DNA from: Dromiciops gliroides
Lineage: Eukaryota > Chordata > Mammalia > Microbiotheria > Microbiotheriidae
Assembly: GCF_019393635.1 (NCBI RefSeq)
Contig: NC_057862.1
Coordinates: 98,221,645 to 98,285,644, forward strand
Reading direction: 5' to 3'
Length of the DNA: 64,000 nt
Position 1 is the first letter of the stretch. Every line of letters begins with the position of its first letter. Both the position numbers and the translations under genes were made by a program. The notes under the pieces were generated by a model, which was given only the letters and a program-made list of their open reading frames with translations, was not told the origin of the DNA and made no database searches. Positions 12,464 to 22,029 of the stretch are shown in pieces.

Positions 12464-15400
12464 CTACACACCTACACCTATCTAGCATGGTATCATCCCA
12501 AATAATGTCATCTTGCAATAATTTTACTATATTATCACCTAATCCTGCTATAATCATTTTACATGTATAGCAGTTCTGTCTTTGTTGCTGACAAATTAAC
12601 TATCTTTGGTAATATTGTTTTGGCCTGATGGCATCTTTTCTGGGATTCAATATTTGCTGTTGGGTGGGTGTATCTGTATGTACACATATGGTTCATGTGC
12701 TTGAAGCCCCAAATCCATCTAACCCTGAAGATTTTTTTTTTTTTAAATTATGCTCCAGTATTGCCCTCTAGTGGGAGGAGAGCTGCCATACAGTTGCTTC
12801 AGTAGCCTCTCCATATGAAAATGCCATATTGGATGCGTTCTGGGTATCTGGTTGCATACTTCAGCTATAACATACGAGTTCCCTTAATGGAATCTCGATT
12901 CTTTAATTTTCTGACTACCCCCTCCTATGGGGTGGCATTATCGCTCTACTTTACTTGTTCTGTATTGATACCATGAATTTAGAAAGATGGCCAGGAAATT
13001 TATACCAAAAGTGGGGAGCAGTGGTGCTCTCATACTTGTCCTTTAAAACTTATCATGTCAGGGTTTGCTTGGGGTTGGCTAATCTCTTATATAATCTCTC
13101 ATGTCATGCCAGAGCTTTACATGATAACTCTTCTGCTTCTTTCCCTAAAGGGAATGAATCATAATAGTTTCTAGAAGGATTTTCACTGTATACAGCAAAG
13201 TACTAGCTTGGGAATCAGAACACCAAGGTTCAAGTCCCAGATCCTCTACAGGGATCCATGGATCATTTCTTTGCCTCAGTTTTTTAATCTGTAAAATGTG
13301 GATAATTCTATTCCTATCAATTGAAATTAACCCATTTAAAATACTTGCTAGGGGGGCAGCTAGGTGGTACAGTAGATAAAGCACCGGCCCTGGATTCAGG
13401 AGTACCTGAGTTCAAATCCGGCCTCAGACACTTGACACTTACTAGCTGTGTGACCCTGGGCAAGTCACTTAACCCCCATAGCCCTGCAAAAAGAAAAAAT
13501 ACTTGCTAAGCCTTAAGGTGCTATATAAATGTCACAGCACCTACATCATATGGTTGTTTTGAATTGAGTCTTTTGTAAACCTGGAAGATGCTATATAGAT
13601 GAGTGATTGTTATTAATACATTAAAGAATAGCATAGGTTTTGACAGTATGCGGATATGTGTGTGTGGTTACAATGCGTTATCACATAGAATAGTCACAAG
13701 CAAAATCATGAATTTAGGTTTCTGCTTACATATGGATTGTCATTGGTAAATATTTGTTTTAAGTGAGCCATTCTGCTTTTATTGCATGAGCAGTTTCTGT
13801 ATGTGAAGAGGTATTGAAATGTCATAGCTATTGCACTACCTGAGGCCTGGCTCAGATTTATCAGTGATTGGGGTCTTTAACTAATAATTGCATATACTTA
13901 ACATTACAACACAACATTCAGCACCTTCTGAGTATAAAGCACTGCACTAGGCAGAACCTATATAAGACCTTGTCTCTGCCATCAGGGAGTTTCCAGTCAT
14001 GCAAACCAAAGATTCATGAATTTTTAAGCAATTCTTTTCTAGCATGGGAGCCACATCATAAATCCAATGAGCAATGTTGCCATATGTTCTTTCATGTTGT
14101 GCCACATACATATTTATGAATAGAGGAAATCAAAAGGCTATTTTTGCTTCTGGGTGGGGATTTGCTTGTAAAGGTGGCACTTGGGGGAATAATGATCCTT
14201 TGCAAATGCACTTGTGCTGACCTTTCCTGGTTAATGAATGCCTTACCTGGGCAGTGAAAAGGCCTTTTGGAATGTATGCAAGGCTGCCTTGATGGACCAG
14301 ATCTGTTTTCTCCCTATTCAGGCCAAATCATCAGAGGAAATGGGTCATTGGCTGGGTCTCCTTTTGTCTGAGTCAGGGTCCAAGACCGACCCAGAAGAAT
14401 TCACCTATGACTATGTGGATGCAGATCGAGTTTCCTGCATTGTGAGTGCAGCAAAGACATCTTTCTTGTAAGTTCTGAGGAAAAGCTTCTTTCTTCCTGT
14501 CTCAGGTAGGATCCCTGTGCAGGTGAGGGACACTAGGATGAGTTTCCAGTTCTGGCTTTCAATTGTCATGGAAATGGAGCAGGGCCATAAATGAATTACT
14601 TTTGAAACAGCTAACATTACTTCTTGTTGGAAGTGATTTAGTAGTTGACTAATAAGATGTTTTACATAATTCCACATGTATAACCTCTATCTGATTGCTT
14701 ACTACCTCAGGGAAGGGGTAGAGGAGGGATAGAATTTGTAACTCAAAACTTTACATTAAAATGTTTATTATTATTATTATTATTATTAAATTAAAATTTT
14801 AAAAAATTAGCTCTCAAGCTAAAAAAAAGTGATTTTAGTATGGCCTAGAGTACATGTAAAAAGCCACTTTCAGAGTCAGGAAGACTCATGTTCTATCTCC
14901 AACTCATACTGGAAGTGTGACTGTGGACAAATCATCTGGTCTCCCAGTCCCACTGAACGTTAAATGAATGTTAAAGAGGCAACTCTTTAACATTAGAAGT
15001 TGGAGAGATAATGGTGCCTTCCTACATTGATATTAAAAGTCCCTTGCTAGGACCTCCCTAGCCACCATGAAATAACGGATTTGTAAAAAACCAAACCAAC
15101 CATTTTTCTTTAGTCCTGCTCTATATCCTCAGCTCGCTACTGTGGAGATGCCTGGAGGAACTGGGCTCTCTATTCCTGTCGTCATGCACAAAATAAGAGA
15201 CTCAGGATATAAGACCCAAATCTCCAGTGATAAGGAGTATGTATGGTCCTTCATAACTGCTCTCAATCCAGGAGAAGGAGGGCATGCTGAGTGAGCTCTC
15301 AGTAGATGACATCTATTCCTGTGGAAGAGAAGCTGAATATTTCTAGTGTTCATGTTCCCATAATCCCATTGAGCAAAGGAATGGCTGGCTGCTGCCTTCT

Positions 15401-18400
15401 CTAGTAATGTCTCATGCTTATGCTTTTCAGTTTAATGCAGAGAAAGTATTCAGAGCCTAATGCCTACATCGATAACCTGCCCAAAGGTCATCAGCAGGAG
15501 GAGCCTTATGATGAAGTCATTCTGGATGCAAATGAACCAACATTAGTAAGTTTTTGCTCTTGACAGGTGTGCAGAAAGAGGTGACCCTAATAGTAGGCAA
15601 ATCCTGGGAGTAATTAAGCCCGGTTTTCTGGCACTGCTTGCTTTATGAGCACATGTACCATGCAGAATATACAAGGAACTTGAAGAGCAAGCTCTCAGCA
15701 TAGAGATCAGTTATGGAGCTTGTCTCCAACAAAACCGTATCCACACTTCACTTATTACCCCTCCCTCTCTCTCAAATCACCCTGTACTCTGGGACAGAGA
15801 CGGTCAAGTGCTTCCAACTCCACATATACAAATATTATCAAGGTGGGGAACATGTTAAAAATGTTATACTGTAGGGGGGCGGCTAGGTGGCGCAGTGGAT
15901 AAAGCACCGGCCTTGGATTCAGGAGTACCTGAGTTCAAATCCGGCCTCAGACACTTGACACTTACTAGCTGTGTGACCCTGGGCAAGTCACTTAACCCCC
16001 ATTGTCCAGAAAGAAAAAAAAATGTTATACTGTAAAGGGTACAAGTATTAACTTCTGATGTATTTTATTTCTCCCTCTATGTCCTGTAGAGGTGAGTGAC
16101 TCACATTCACTACCTAAGGATTTGGAAAATATTGCTATAGAACACTTTGGCCAATAGAGCTATGGGATTTGGGGCACACTTAGCAGTCGAAAAAAGAAGG
16201 AACAGGATAATCGAGAAGTAGTGCCAGAGACTTCCTGGATGGTGAGAGAATGGTAGTGTAGGGCCACTTATGACAGCAGGAATGGAGATGTCTGGATAGC
16301 AAAGGATCTTTCGTAGGTTGCCAGCATGTAGTCAAACTGGTTCGCCAACTGTTTAGTGCTGGGTGTGAAATGTGTTTGGGTTATAGGCAGTTGTAACATT
16401 TAAACACCCAGTTTGTTCCTTGGATCTTAGAAAGCAGTTGGTTCTTGGATTCTGACAGCTTTCTTCTTGAAAAAGCAGTAGCTGGCCCTTTCAGGAACCA
16501 AGCCAGCAAGGAAACGTGGTTGGATCCTAGGGGATTGGCCTAAATGACTAGCTAGCCCATGTCTCCTGAATGCAGAATTGGAGATAGATCTCCAATCTCA
16601 CTAACACTATGAGGCACAGATGCTTTCCTGTGGTTTTGAAAACACCAGGATTATAGTACAGCAGAGATTTCTAATTATATCATAAAGAAGATACATTTTT
16701 CTTTCTCCTGAAGTCTTAAAGTCTCTGAGCAAGGGAGGGATGAATTCCCACCCCACCCTTGGCAGCTGAATTTCTGTCCCCACTGGCAATACTTCAAATT
16801 TCAGGCCTGGGTTGGTAGGCTCAGGTAGTGCAGAATAATTGATTCCACTAGGAGCTTAGCAGATACATATGAAAACTATAGTTTTCCAAGTAGGAGGTGG
16901 CAAACGCTCTTTATGAAATTTTTCAGGCATCTGCTTTAGTGTCTCTTTCCTTCACAGGTGGAACAAATACAAGAAATGACCCCTCTGAAAGCAACCACAT
17001 CTGAAGAATTAGATCGAGTGTACTTGGACCTCACACCCCTTATGTCCTTCCCACCTGACCCCAATAATGCCAAAAGCCAGCCTTCCCCTCCTTCCTCTCC
17101 ACTTTTGGAAAAAGCCATTTTTAAGACAGAACTAGAAGACACCACTGAAAGCTCTTCAGGAGACAGGGAGACCGAAATCTGCGGAAAGTCTTTGGAGACG
17201 GCACAAGAGCAGGTACTGGCCAATTCCACATGCAAATAAACCATCTTGTTTTCTCCTCTTTTCCTATTCCCTCTCATTGTCTCAGTTACTTTTACTTTGT
17301 CCAAACACAGAAACAGCCTGAGAGGACTGAATCAGAAGAGCTGTCCCCAAGAGGCACTGGTGTCAAAATCCAAACCCAACAACAGAAAATCTCTTTCCCT
17401 CAGAGTGTCCCTGACTTTCCATTCACCACAGCAACAGGGACTCACCTGCAGCCAGTGGCTACCCCTAAAGAGAAATCTGAGAAGGCCAAAGGGATCATTG
17501 CAGGTGGGTTTCCTAGCCATGTGAACCTTCCAGCTCTGTAATTCAACAGCTGGGCTGTTTTCTCAATGACCTCCCAGTCATCAAATCCATTGGCTTTTCT
17601 CCTCTTTTTATCTTACTCTGCAGTATTTGACAGGATGGTGACCACCCCCTCCTTCCTGGAGTCTCACCTCTCTTGGCTGCTCTATTTAATATTTGACTCT
17701 TTTGATTTACCTCCTAAGCTCTCCAATTCTTACTTCTCACTTTCCTTCAAGGGCTCCAGATTCCTTCCCCTGTCCTCTAAGTGTAGGTACTCACTAAAAT
17801 GCTGTCTCTGATCTTCTATCTTCCATCCCATCAAGTTCTCAGCTCTGGGGGTGGCTTCCAGCTTTCTTTTTCTAACTATGACTTTTCCAAAGAGGTTAAA
17901 ATTTGCTGGTGAGAATGTGCTTTCTCTTCTATTGTAGCACCAGTAGAAATTAAACTTGGCAAGAATAGGACTGAGGCTGAAGTGAAGCGGTACACAGAGG
18001 AGAAGAAGAGGCTTGAGAAGGAGAAAGAAGATATCCGGACTCACCTTGCACAGCTTCGGAAAGAGAGGCGGGAACTGAAAGACACCATGGTGAAATGTAC
18101 AGGTATGGCACTGGGTGGAGGCATGGGATAGTATGTGTATGTCAGGAAGTCTCAGCCAAAGTCGTGTCTTTCAGCTGTGTCTTCTTCCCAAAGAACTGAC
18201 CAATCTTGAGATTAGCTCTTTATCTAACAGTGATCTATGCATGGACTTTCTGCCAAGTCATCTGAATCTGGTTCCCACATCAGAGACAGAAGACAGACCC
18301 TTGAGTGATGTATCTATAGCCCCTTTGCAAAACACTTCTAATGTCCTTGCCCTGGGAATCCCCTACAGCAGTGAGTTTCTTTGGGTTTCAAAGTCAAAAT

Positions 18401-21400
18401 GAGAGAAAAGAACAAAAATGGACATTTTCTGTGGTTCATGCTCCTGCTGAACCTCCTCTGAGGAGAAACCCAGACCTCCTGTCTTCAGGGCTGGGAATTC
18501 AAACCTTTCTTCATAAGATGAAACGCACTGAAGAGAGCAGAGAGGGCCAGGGCCATGGGGTTGCTATAGATAGAACAAGAGCAAAATTTTGGGTTTTGTT
18601 TTGTTTTTGAAAAATTCTTGACCCTGTATGGGATAGAGAATTCAGTCATTTGTAAACCTTGTCCCCTTCATCTTCAGAACTGAAGTAACAAGGGCAACAC
18701 TGTAGCTGGGCCTGCCTCTCTAATCTACTAAGTAACCTTCAGTGGACTTATTATATAAGGGCTTGCTACTATTTCCCTGGAGTTTGTTATTGTTGTTGTT
18801 ATATAATTATATAATACATCATAATATTATTACTAAGCACATTAAACTACTTTAGCTGCAAAGCAAATAGTGTCTCTTGTCAGTCTATACGTTTTTTCTC
18901 CCAGAGAGACCCAGTGGTTAAACATTTATCAGCACTGGCCTTATTCTTTGTATCTCTCTGTGACATTGTGGGCAGAGAAAAGGTCTCTGACCCACACTGG
19001 CTCTGGGACCCTGGATAAGTCCCTTAAACTTTCACAAAGCCTTAGGTAACCCTCTAAGTGAAAGAGCAAAAATAATGGTCTAGGGGCAGCTAGGTGGCAC
19101 AGTAGATAAATCACCTGCCCTGGATTCAGGAAGACCTGAGTTCAAATCCAGCCTCAAACACTTGACACTTACTAGCTGTGTGACCCTGGGCAAGTCACTT
19201 AACCCTCATTGCCCCATAAAAAAGAAAACAAAAACCCCAAAAACCCAAAATAATGGTCTAGAGGGAATTTCCATATCACGTATTACCTAAACCTGTCTGA
19301 GGTGTGTGTTTGTTTTTTAAAAACCCAAACATTCCATAGATTTAGAACTGAAAGATAAGTTATAGGTCATCTAGTCCAGTGGTGTCAAAGTTGAATAGAA
19401 ATGGGAGGGAGAGGTACTCTGGGATTTTGAGAGCCCATATGTGACACCTCTAATTAGTCTGGTCAATTCCCCTTATTTTACAAATGAGGAAATTTAGGCC
19501 CAAGGAGGATAATAATAATTATAATGGCTAATATAGTATAGTACTTACTATGTGTGGGATGCTGTTTTAAGCACTTTTACAAATATTCTTTCATTTTATC
19601 ATCACAACAACCCTGGGAGGTGCTTCATTTTATGGATGAGAAAACTGAGGCAAACAGAAGTTAAGTGATTACCCAGGGTCACACAACCAGTAAGTGTCTG
19701 AGGCTGGATTTGAACTCTTCCTGATTCCAGGTTTGGTGCTTTCTTTATCCATTGCACCTTGCCCAAGATCACATAGTAGTGGATTTGAGTCTAAGCCTTC
19801 CCACTTTAAGCCATCCTTAACCTCCATCATGATAACTGACTGGGGACAGAACCTGACATTTGAGGAAGTGGAAGAAAAGTGACTCTTGGTTTTGTCTTTG
19901 TATCTCTATGGTGGAGCACACGGTAGACACTTAAAATACATTCATTGAATTGAACTACTTCCTCTCCAAATAATGTCCCATTTCTCTTACCTGTGCAGTC
20001 AGATACAACATAGTTCTGATGGAAGCATAACCCCAAACTCTCCTTTTTCTATCCTTCTGCTTTATAGACAGGTGTGCCCTGGCCTCTCTGGAGCAGAGGT
20101 TAAAGGAGATGGAGGAGGAGTGTAGGGAAAAGGAAAACAGACGTGTGGACCTGGAACTGAGCATCATGGAGGTGAAAGAAAGCCTGAGGAAGGCAGAGGC
20201 AGGGCCTGTGACCCTAGGCACGGCAGTGGACACCACCCACCTGGAGAATACAAATCCCAAAGTACGTACCCTGTAGGCTGGTTGTTGCTGCTCTGAGCCA
20301 ACAAAGAGACCCCTACTGAGAGATACATCTTGAGTCCAGGACCCCTTTCTGCATGGCTGTCTTGCCAGCAGCTCATTGGGACTGGAAAGGAGTTGAGTGG
20401 CATCACTGAACCCAGGCATGGCTTTCATTTTGTAATTTCAGGCCAAAGTTCCCAATTCAGCTCCTGCTGCAGATTCTTCTCCAGTCAACTCTGCTACAGC
20501 TTTAAAAAACAGACCTCTCTCTGTCATGGTAACGGGCAAAGGAACAGTGTTAAGGAAAGCTATGGTAAGCAGAATTGGGGGTTGTCAGTGGCGGGCATGA
20601 TGGGTGTAATCCATTGTTCGTGGCATTTCTCTGGCTTTTGCTTTTCTTTCCCAAATCCTGTGCCTTCCCCCAGAGGGAGGATGGCTGAAGGTGACTGGCC
20701 CTACAGCTCCATTAAGACCAGGGCAGCAGGAGGGAAACCTATTTTCTGGTGTGGAGTCCATTGTTCTAAGTTTGTAGGTATTTTGTGCTCCTCCTTGTTC
20801 AGGAGCCCAAAATTAAAGGGCTTTGCTGCCCTTTATTTACCCTCACTGACTTGAGTACCAGGTCATGTTCCATTATGTGATGTGGCTTAAATTAAGAAGC
20901 CAAAAGGAATATAAATTCTATAACCAGCACCTAGTGAATTCAGCAGCAGCTTGGAGAGTTTTGCAAATTGCAGGGAAAGGACCTGGAAACTCCTGCTGAG
21001 CTTATTGGTTAAACAGATCACTGGGACCAAATCTTCATCCAGTCTCTTTCAAGATTAAAATTTTCACTGCCAACTGCTTTTCTCCTGAAATAGCATTACT
21101 TGATTTTCTCTACAGGCTAGAATGGGTGGGTAAGAAACTTAATGCATCTTTCTCTGCTTTGCTAAGAAATAAAACTTGCCTGAGGCTGCCTAGTGTACTT
21201 CTTAGAACAAAATCTAGCCCTTATTTCTGTTCCACAACTGTGCAAGAGGCTTTTTGGGAATCCACCCCATAGCACCTGTCACAGAAACATAGTCTATTTA
21301 AGTTGATCTGGTTTATCTTAGTTCTGGAGAGTTTTCACCATAACAATCCACATAATGTGAGAATGCAGTCCTTATACCAGCATTCTGGGTTAAGGCAATC

Positions 21401-22029
21401 TATTTCAAACTTGGACCTCACCTAGAAGCAGGGATGCAGATGTTTTAGTGGAATGTACAAGTGTTTTTGGTACATAAAATCCCATTTCTTTGATCTCATC
21501 TGTGTCTCTACACTCATGCCAACAGTATGGATTGCAACCCATGGCTCCCTTCTCTTTGTGGGCCTTTTATATGTGTCTTCCCAAAACTCTTCTATCCCAT
21601 CCCGGGGAGGCCTTCCTTTAGATCTCTTGACATAATGTGAATATCAGTAGCACAGGCTATCTGTTGGGTATCCTTTTTCTCTCTACTTAAAAGGATGTGG
21701 GCTGGTTAAGTACATTTATTTTTTTGAATAGTCTCTTTGACGCCATTTATCCTGCAATAGATCCCTCATACTCCTCTCTCCCATTGCTCTTCTGGGTGAT
21801 CCACAAATTTAAATTGTCCAGTATTCAACATCTCTCAGTTATCCCTGGCAGAATTACTGGTCTTAAGAAGATGCAGCTTTGTTTCAGGGAAAAGTTAAAG
21901 ATCATTTAAAGCACCATTTTGACCCGTGAAACAAAAATTCTACTACAAAAAAAATTTAATTTTTTTTGGGGGGGTGGTGTGGGGGTTGTTTGTGTGTTCC
22001 AGGAATGGGAGAAGAAAGGAGCAAGTTAG
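2662..22029 (+). CDS. AFAP1L2: AFAP1L2 (XB130), 3' part: 12 coding exons, gene-level entry
   Basis: This is an adaptor of the actin-filament-associated protein family. Known family members are cytoplasmic, are phosphorylated by Src-type kinases and link to PI3-kinase signalling. The exons 2662-2751, 4664-4748, 5189-5293, 9960-10171, 14322-14467, 15431-15545, 16958-17212, 17311-17503, 17938-18102, 20068-20261, 20442-20564 and 22003-22029 join into one frame of 569 codons plus TAG, all with GT-AG borders and matching phases. The order is the end of PH domain 1 ([12 protein letters not shown]), a basic linker ([14 protein letters not shown]), PH domain 2 ([14 protein letters not shown] to MGHWLGLL), an acidic tyrosine-bearing linker, a coiled coil, and the terminal EWEKKGAS. 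I recognise the protein from human AFAP1L2, about 818 residues. The N-terminus, including the YxxM motif of XB130, lies left of the window. The basic-linker, PH2 and coiled-coil parts exclude AFAP1 and AFAP1L1 as better matches in my judgement. Confidence 0.95.
2752..4663 (+). other. AFAP1L2 intron, no recognised elements
   Basis: The intron is SINE-free, with a C11 run at about 3,390-3,400. I see no conserved motif or coding match. Confidence 0.6.
4664..4748 (+). CDS. AFAP1L2: AFAP1L2 exon: inter-PH linker
   Basis: The exon is 85 nt after TTTCCAATGACAG, with donor GTAACG. It encodes [15 protein letters not shown] then [13 protein letters not shown] and leaves one base (G) that completes a Val codon with the next exon. 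The human protein has the close match [19 protein letters not shown] at this point. Phase 0 in, phase 1 out. Confidence 0.92.
5189..5293 (+). CDS. AFAP1L2: AFAP1L2 exon: basic and serine-rich linker before PH2
   Basis: The exon is 105 nt after TTCTTGTTAG, with donor GTAAGA. It encodes [18 protein letters not shown], then [17 protein letters not shown], and a split Ser codon. The [14 protein letters not shown] block is strongly conserved in AFAP1L2. Phase 1 in, phase 1 out. Confidence 0.94.
5510..5625 (+). repeat. CORE-SINE/MIR-type relic
   Basis: GGACTCAGGAGGACCTGAGT, CACGTGACCTCAGGCAAGTT: the conserved core is present without the younger SINE head. Confidence 0.5.
5626..7008 (+). other. AFAP1L2 intron with faint MIR-type relics
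   Basis: Core-like words (GTAACCTTGGGCGAGTCACA near 6,098; GATGAGGAAACATGCTCAAA near 6,739) suggest decayed MIR-type copies. Nothing else is recognised. Confidence 0.45.
7009..7191 (-). repeat. tRNA-derived marsupial SINE
   Basis: A reverse-oriented copy with a CTTCC/CTTT microsatellite grown in its tail (7,015-7,050) and several mismatches (AGTTGCCC head). Confidence 0.8.
7291..7460 (+). repeat. tRNA-derived marsupial SINE
   Basis: A forward copy starting GAGGGGCAGCTAAGTGGCAC, with a diverged 3' part and a G-rich, A-rich tail. It is 100 bp from the reverse copy at 7,009-7,191, giving an inverted pair. Confidence 0.8.
7461..9210 (+). other. AFAP1L2 intron, nothing clear
   Basis: There is a 106-codon open frame at 7,746-8,066 without recognisable domains or splice context. 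8,580-8,800 resembles the ancient repeat of 38.9 kb (AGACTTCATGAAGGAGGTGG) only loosely. Confidence 0.4.
9211..9465 (+). repeat. MIR-type relic
   Basis: TTTGGGCAAGTCACTTAGTC, then a pyrimidine-rich stretch, TTGTAAAATGAGAGGGTTGG and TCCAACTCTAAATTTTATGA: the usual order of a MIR/L2-tailed core. Confidence 0.5.
9630..9795 (-). repeat. tRNA-derived marsupial SINE
   Basis: A reverse copy with a TTTG-rich tail. The ACTTACTAGC core is shortened (CTAGTGTCAAGTG). It ends 165 bp before the AFAP1L2 PH2 exon. Confidence 0.85.
9960..10171 (+). CDS. AFAP1L2: AFAP1L2 exon: first part of PH domain 2
   Basis: The exon is 212 nt after TTTCCTGGCAG, with donor GTAATC. It encodes [19 protein letters not shown] to [17 protein letters not shown], the first strands of the second PH domain. 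The W-K-x-R-W-C pattern and the HLxxYQDRN strand are typical of AFAP-family PH domains. Phase 1 in, phase 0 out. A long open frame on the other strand over this exon is a shadow. Confidence 0.96.
10250..10404 (-). repeat. tRNA-derived marsupial SINE
   Basis: A reverse copy about 80 bp after the PH2 exon. GATTTCATTTGTTCTT flanks it on both sides (10,239 and 10,404), a target-site duplication. Confidence 0.87.
11215..11440 (-). repeat. MIR-type relic, reverse
   Basis: ACCTACTATGTGCCAGGTAC, then ATTTTACAGTTGAGGAAACT and GGACACACAGCTAGGAAATA: a long reverse MIR-type copy. Confidence 0.6.
11540..11670 (+). repeat. L2-type LINE 3' end
   Basis: TATAAGCTATTTGAGGGCAG, GGTACATAGGCAATTAAATG: typical L2 end motifs. 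Confidence 0.5.
11740..12062 (+). repeat. SINE inserted within a SINE
   Basis: The outer copy is split into 11,740-11,812 and about 11,975-12,062. The inner copy, 11,813-11,974, ends in a CAA repeat. AAAATTCAGCCTCAG stands on both sides of the inner copy, showing the later insertion with a 15-bp target duplication. Confidence 0.85.
12130..12390 (+). repeat. L2-type LINE 3' end
   Basis: CTTTCTGTAAGAAGCTTTTT, AGAATGTAAGTTCCTTGAAG, ending in a TTGATTGATTGATT run. Confidence 0.5.
12425..12460. repeat. (CA)n microsatellite
   Basis: A run of CA dinucleotides after TGTGTGTATA. Confidence 0.95.
12763..12775 (-). promoter_or_regulatory. CTCF-like motif
   Basis: GCCCTCTAGTGGG on + reads CCCACTAGAGGGC on -, matching the CTCF core CCASYAGRKGGC. 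It sits in the intron between the two PH2 exons, close to but outside the flanking SINEs. Occupancy cannot be judged from sequence. Confidence 0.4.
13351..13503 (+). repeat. tRNA-derived marsupial SINE with target duplication
   Basis: A forward copy flanked by AAAATACTTGCTA on both sides. Confidence 0.87.
14322..14467 (+). CDS. AFAP1L2: AFAP1L2 exon: C-terminal helix of PH domain 2
   Basis: The exon is 146 nt after TCCCTATTCAG, with donor GTAAGT. It encodes [19 protein letters not shown], the helix that closes the PH fold with its conserved Trp, then [19 protein letters not shown] and [10 protein letters not shown]. The stretch is almost identical to human AFAP1L2. Phase 0 in, phase 2 out. 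Confidence 0.96.
14640..14800 (+). mobile_element. L1 3' end fragment
   Basis: CACATGTATAACCTCTATCT, then a GGGAAGGGGTAGAGGAGGGA stretch and AATTTGTAACTCAAAACTTT match the order of the 3' end seen at 31,196-31,285. It ends in a TTA-rich tail (14,764-14,788). It lies in an AFAP1L2 intron. Confidence 0.55.
15431..15545 (+). CDS. AFAP1L2: AFAP1L2 exon: acidic tyrosine-bearing linker
   Basis: The exon is 115 nt after TGCTTTTCAG, with donor GTAAGT. It encodes [19 protein letters not shown], then [19 protein letters not shown]. The EEPYDEV site is an acidic tyrosine that could be an SH2 docking site once phosphorylated (inference). The human protein has YDDV here. Phase 2 in, phase 0 out. Confidence 0.92.
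15874..16022 (+). repeat. tRNA-derived marsupial SINE with target duplication
   Basis: A forward copy flanked by AAAATGTTATACTGTA. It is close to consensus, hence probably young. Confidence 0.88.
16023..16957 (+). other. AFAP1L2 intron, no recognised elements
   Basis: Unique-looking sequence between the SINE at 15,874 and the YLDL exon. Confidence 0.5.
16958..17212 (+). CDS. AFAP1L2: AFAP1L2 exon: variable linker with YLDL tyrosine motif
   Basis: The exon is 255 nt, phase 0 at both ends, with acceptor TCCTTCACAG and donor GTACTG. It encodes 85 residues including [14 protein letters not shown] (human [13 protein letters not shown]). The rest is Pro, Ser and Glu rich and diverges from human, so the anchor is the tyrosine motif and the intact frame. 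Confidence 0.9.
17311..17503 (+). CDS. AFAP1L2: AFAP1L2 exon: linker with [13 protein letters not shown] block
   Basis: The exon is 193 nt after GTCCAAACACAG, with donor GTGGGT. It encodes [17 protein letters not shown], then [18 protein letters not shown] and a variable tail. The human protein has VKIQTEQQRISFP at the same place. Only 98 bp of intron separates it from the exon before. Phase 0 in, phase 1 out. Confidence 0.92.
17938..18102 (+). CDS. AFAP1L2: AFAP1L2 exon: first half of the coiled coil
   Basis: The exon is 165 nt after CTTCTATTGTAG, with donor GTATGG. It encodes [18 protein letters not shown], then [18 protein letters not shown] and [18 protein letters not shown]. The stretch is charged and heptad-rich, matching the C-terminal coiled coil of the AFAP family. 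Phase 1 in, phase 1 out. Confidence 0.95.
18103..19081 (+). other. AFAP1L2 intron, mostly unique
   Basis: A short (TTG)n/TATAAT stretch near 18,785-18,830 and a decayed MIR-type core near 18,960-19,045 are all I recognise. Confidence 0.45.
19082..19240 (+). repeat. tRNA-derived marsupial SINE with target duplication
   Basis: A forward copy flanked by AAAATAATGGTCTA, with an A/C-rich tail. Confidence 0.87.
19510..19760 (-). repeat. MIR-type relic, reverse
   Basis: TACTTACTATGTGTGGGATG, ATGAGAAAACTGAGGCAAAC, GGGTCACACAACCAGTAAGT in the reverse MIR order. Confidence 0.6.
20068..20261 (+). CDS. AFAP1L2: AFAP1L2 exon: second half of the coiled coil
   Basis: The exon is 194 nt after CTGCTTTATAG, with donor GTACGT. 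It encodes [18 protein letters not shown], then a helical stretch ending in [19 protein letters not shown] and [15 protein letters not shown]. This is nearly identical to human AFAP1L2. Phase 1 in, phase 0 out. Confidence 0.95.
20442..20564 (+). CDS. AFAP1L2: AFAP1L2 exon: [14 protein letters not shown] block
   Basis: The exon is 123 nt, phase 0 at both ends, after TGTAATTTCAG with donor GTAAGC. It encodes [18 protein letters not shown], then [19 protein letters not shown] and RKAM. The human counterpart reads [17 protein letters not shown]. Confidence 0.94.
20565..22002 (+). other. Last AFAP1L2 intron, no recognised elements
   Basis: No SINE or other repeat is recognised in 1.4 kb. It ends in a G-run and T-run before the last acceptor. 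Confidence 0.5.
22003..22029 (+). CDS. AFAP1L2: AFAP1L2 terminal coding exon (EWEKKGAS, stop)
   Basis: Only 27 nt are coding, after the acceptor TGTGTGTTCCAG: eight residues EWEKKGAS and TAG at 22027-22029. The human protein ends with the same eight residues. The acceptor is preceded by a G-rich and T-rich stretch (about 21,967-21,990). The 3' UTR follows directly. Confidence 0.93.
   Translation, partial: EWEKKGAS

Noticed and set aside
13351..13503. tRNA gene call for SINE heads
   Set aside because: The heads are tRNA-derived but followed by the SINE core and tail with target duplications. No free tRNA cloverleaf is seen.
20330..20854. 174-codon + strand frame
   Set aside because: It overlaps an AFAP1L2 exon in a different frame and continues into the intron.
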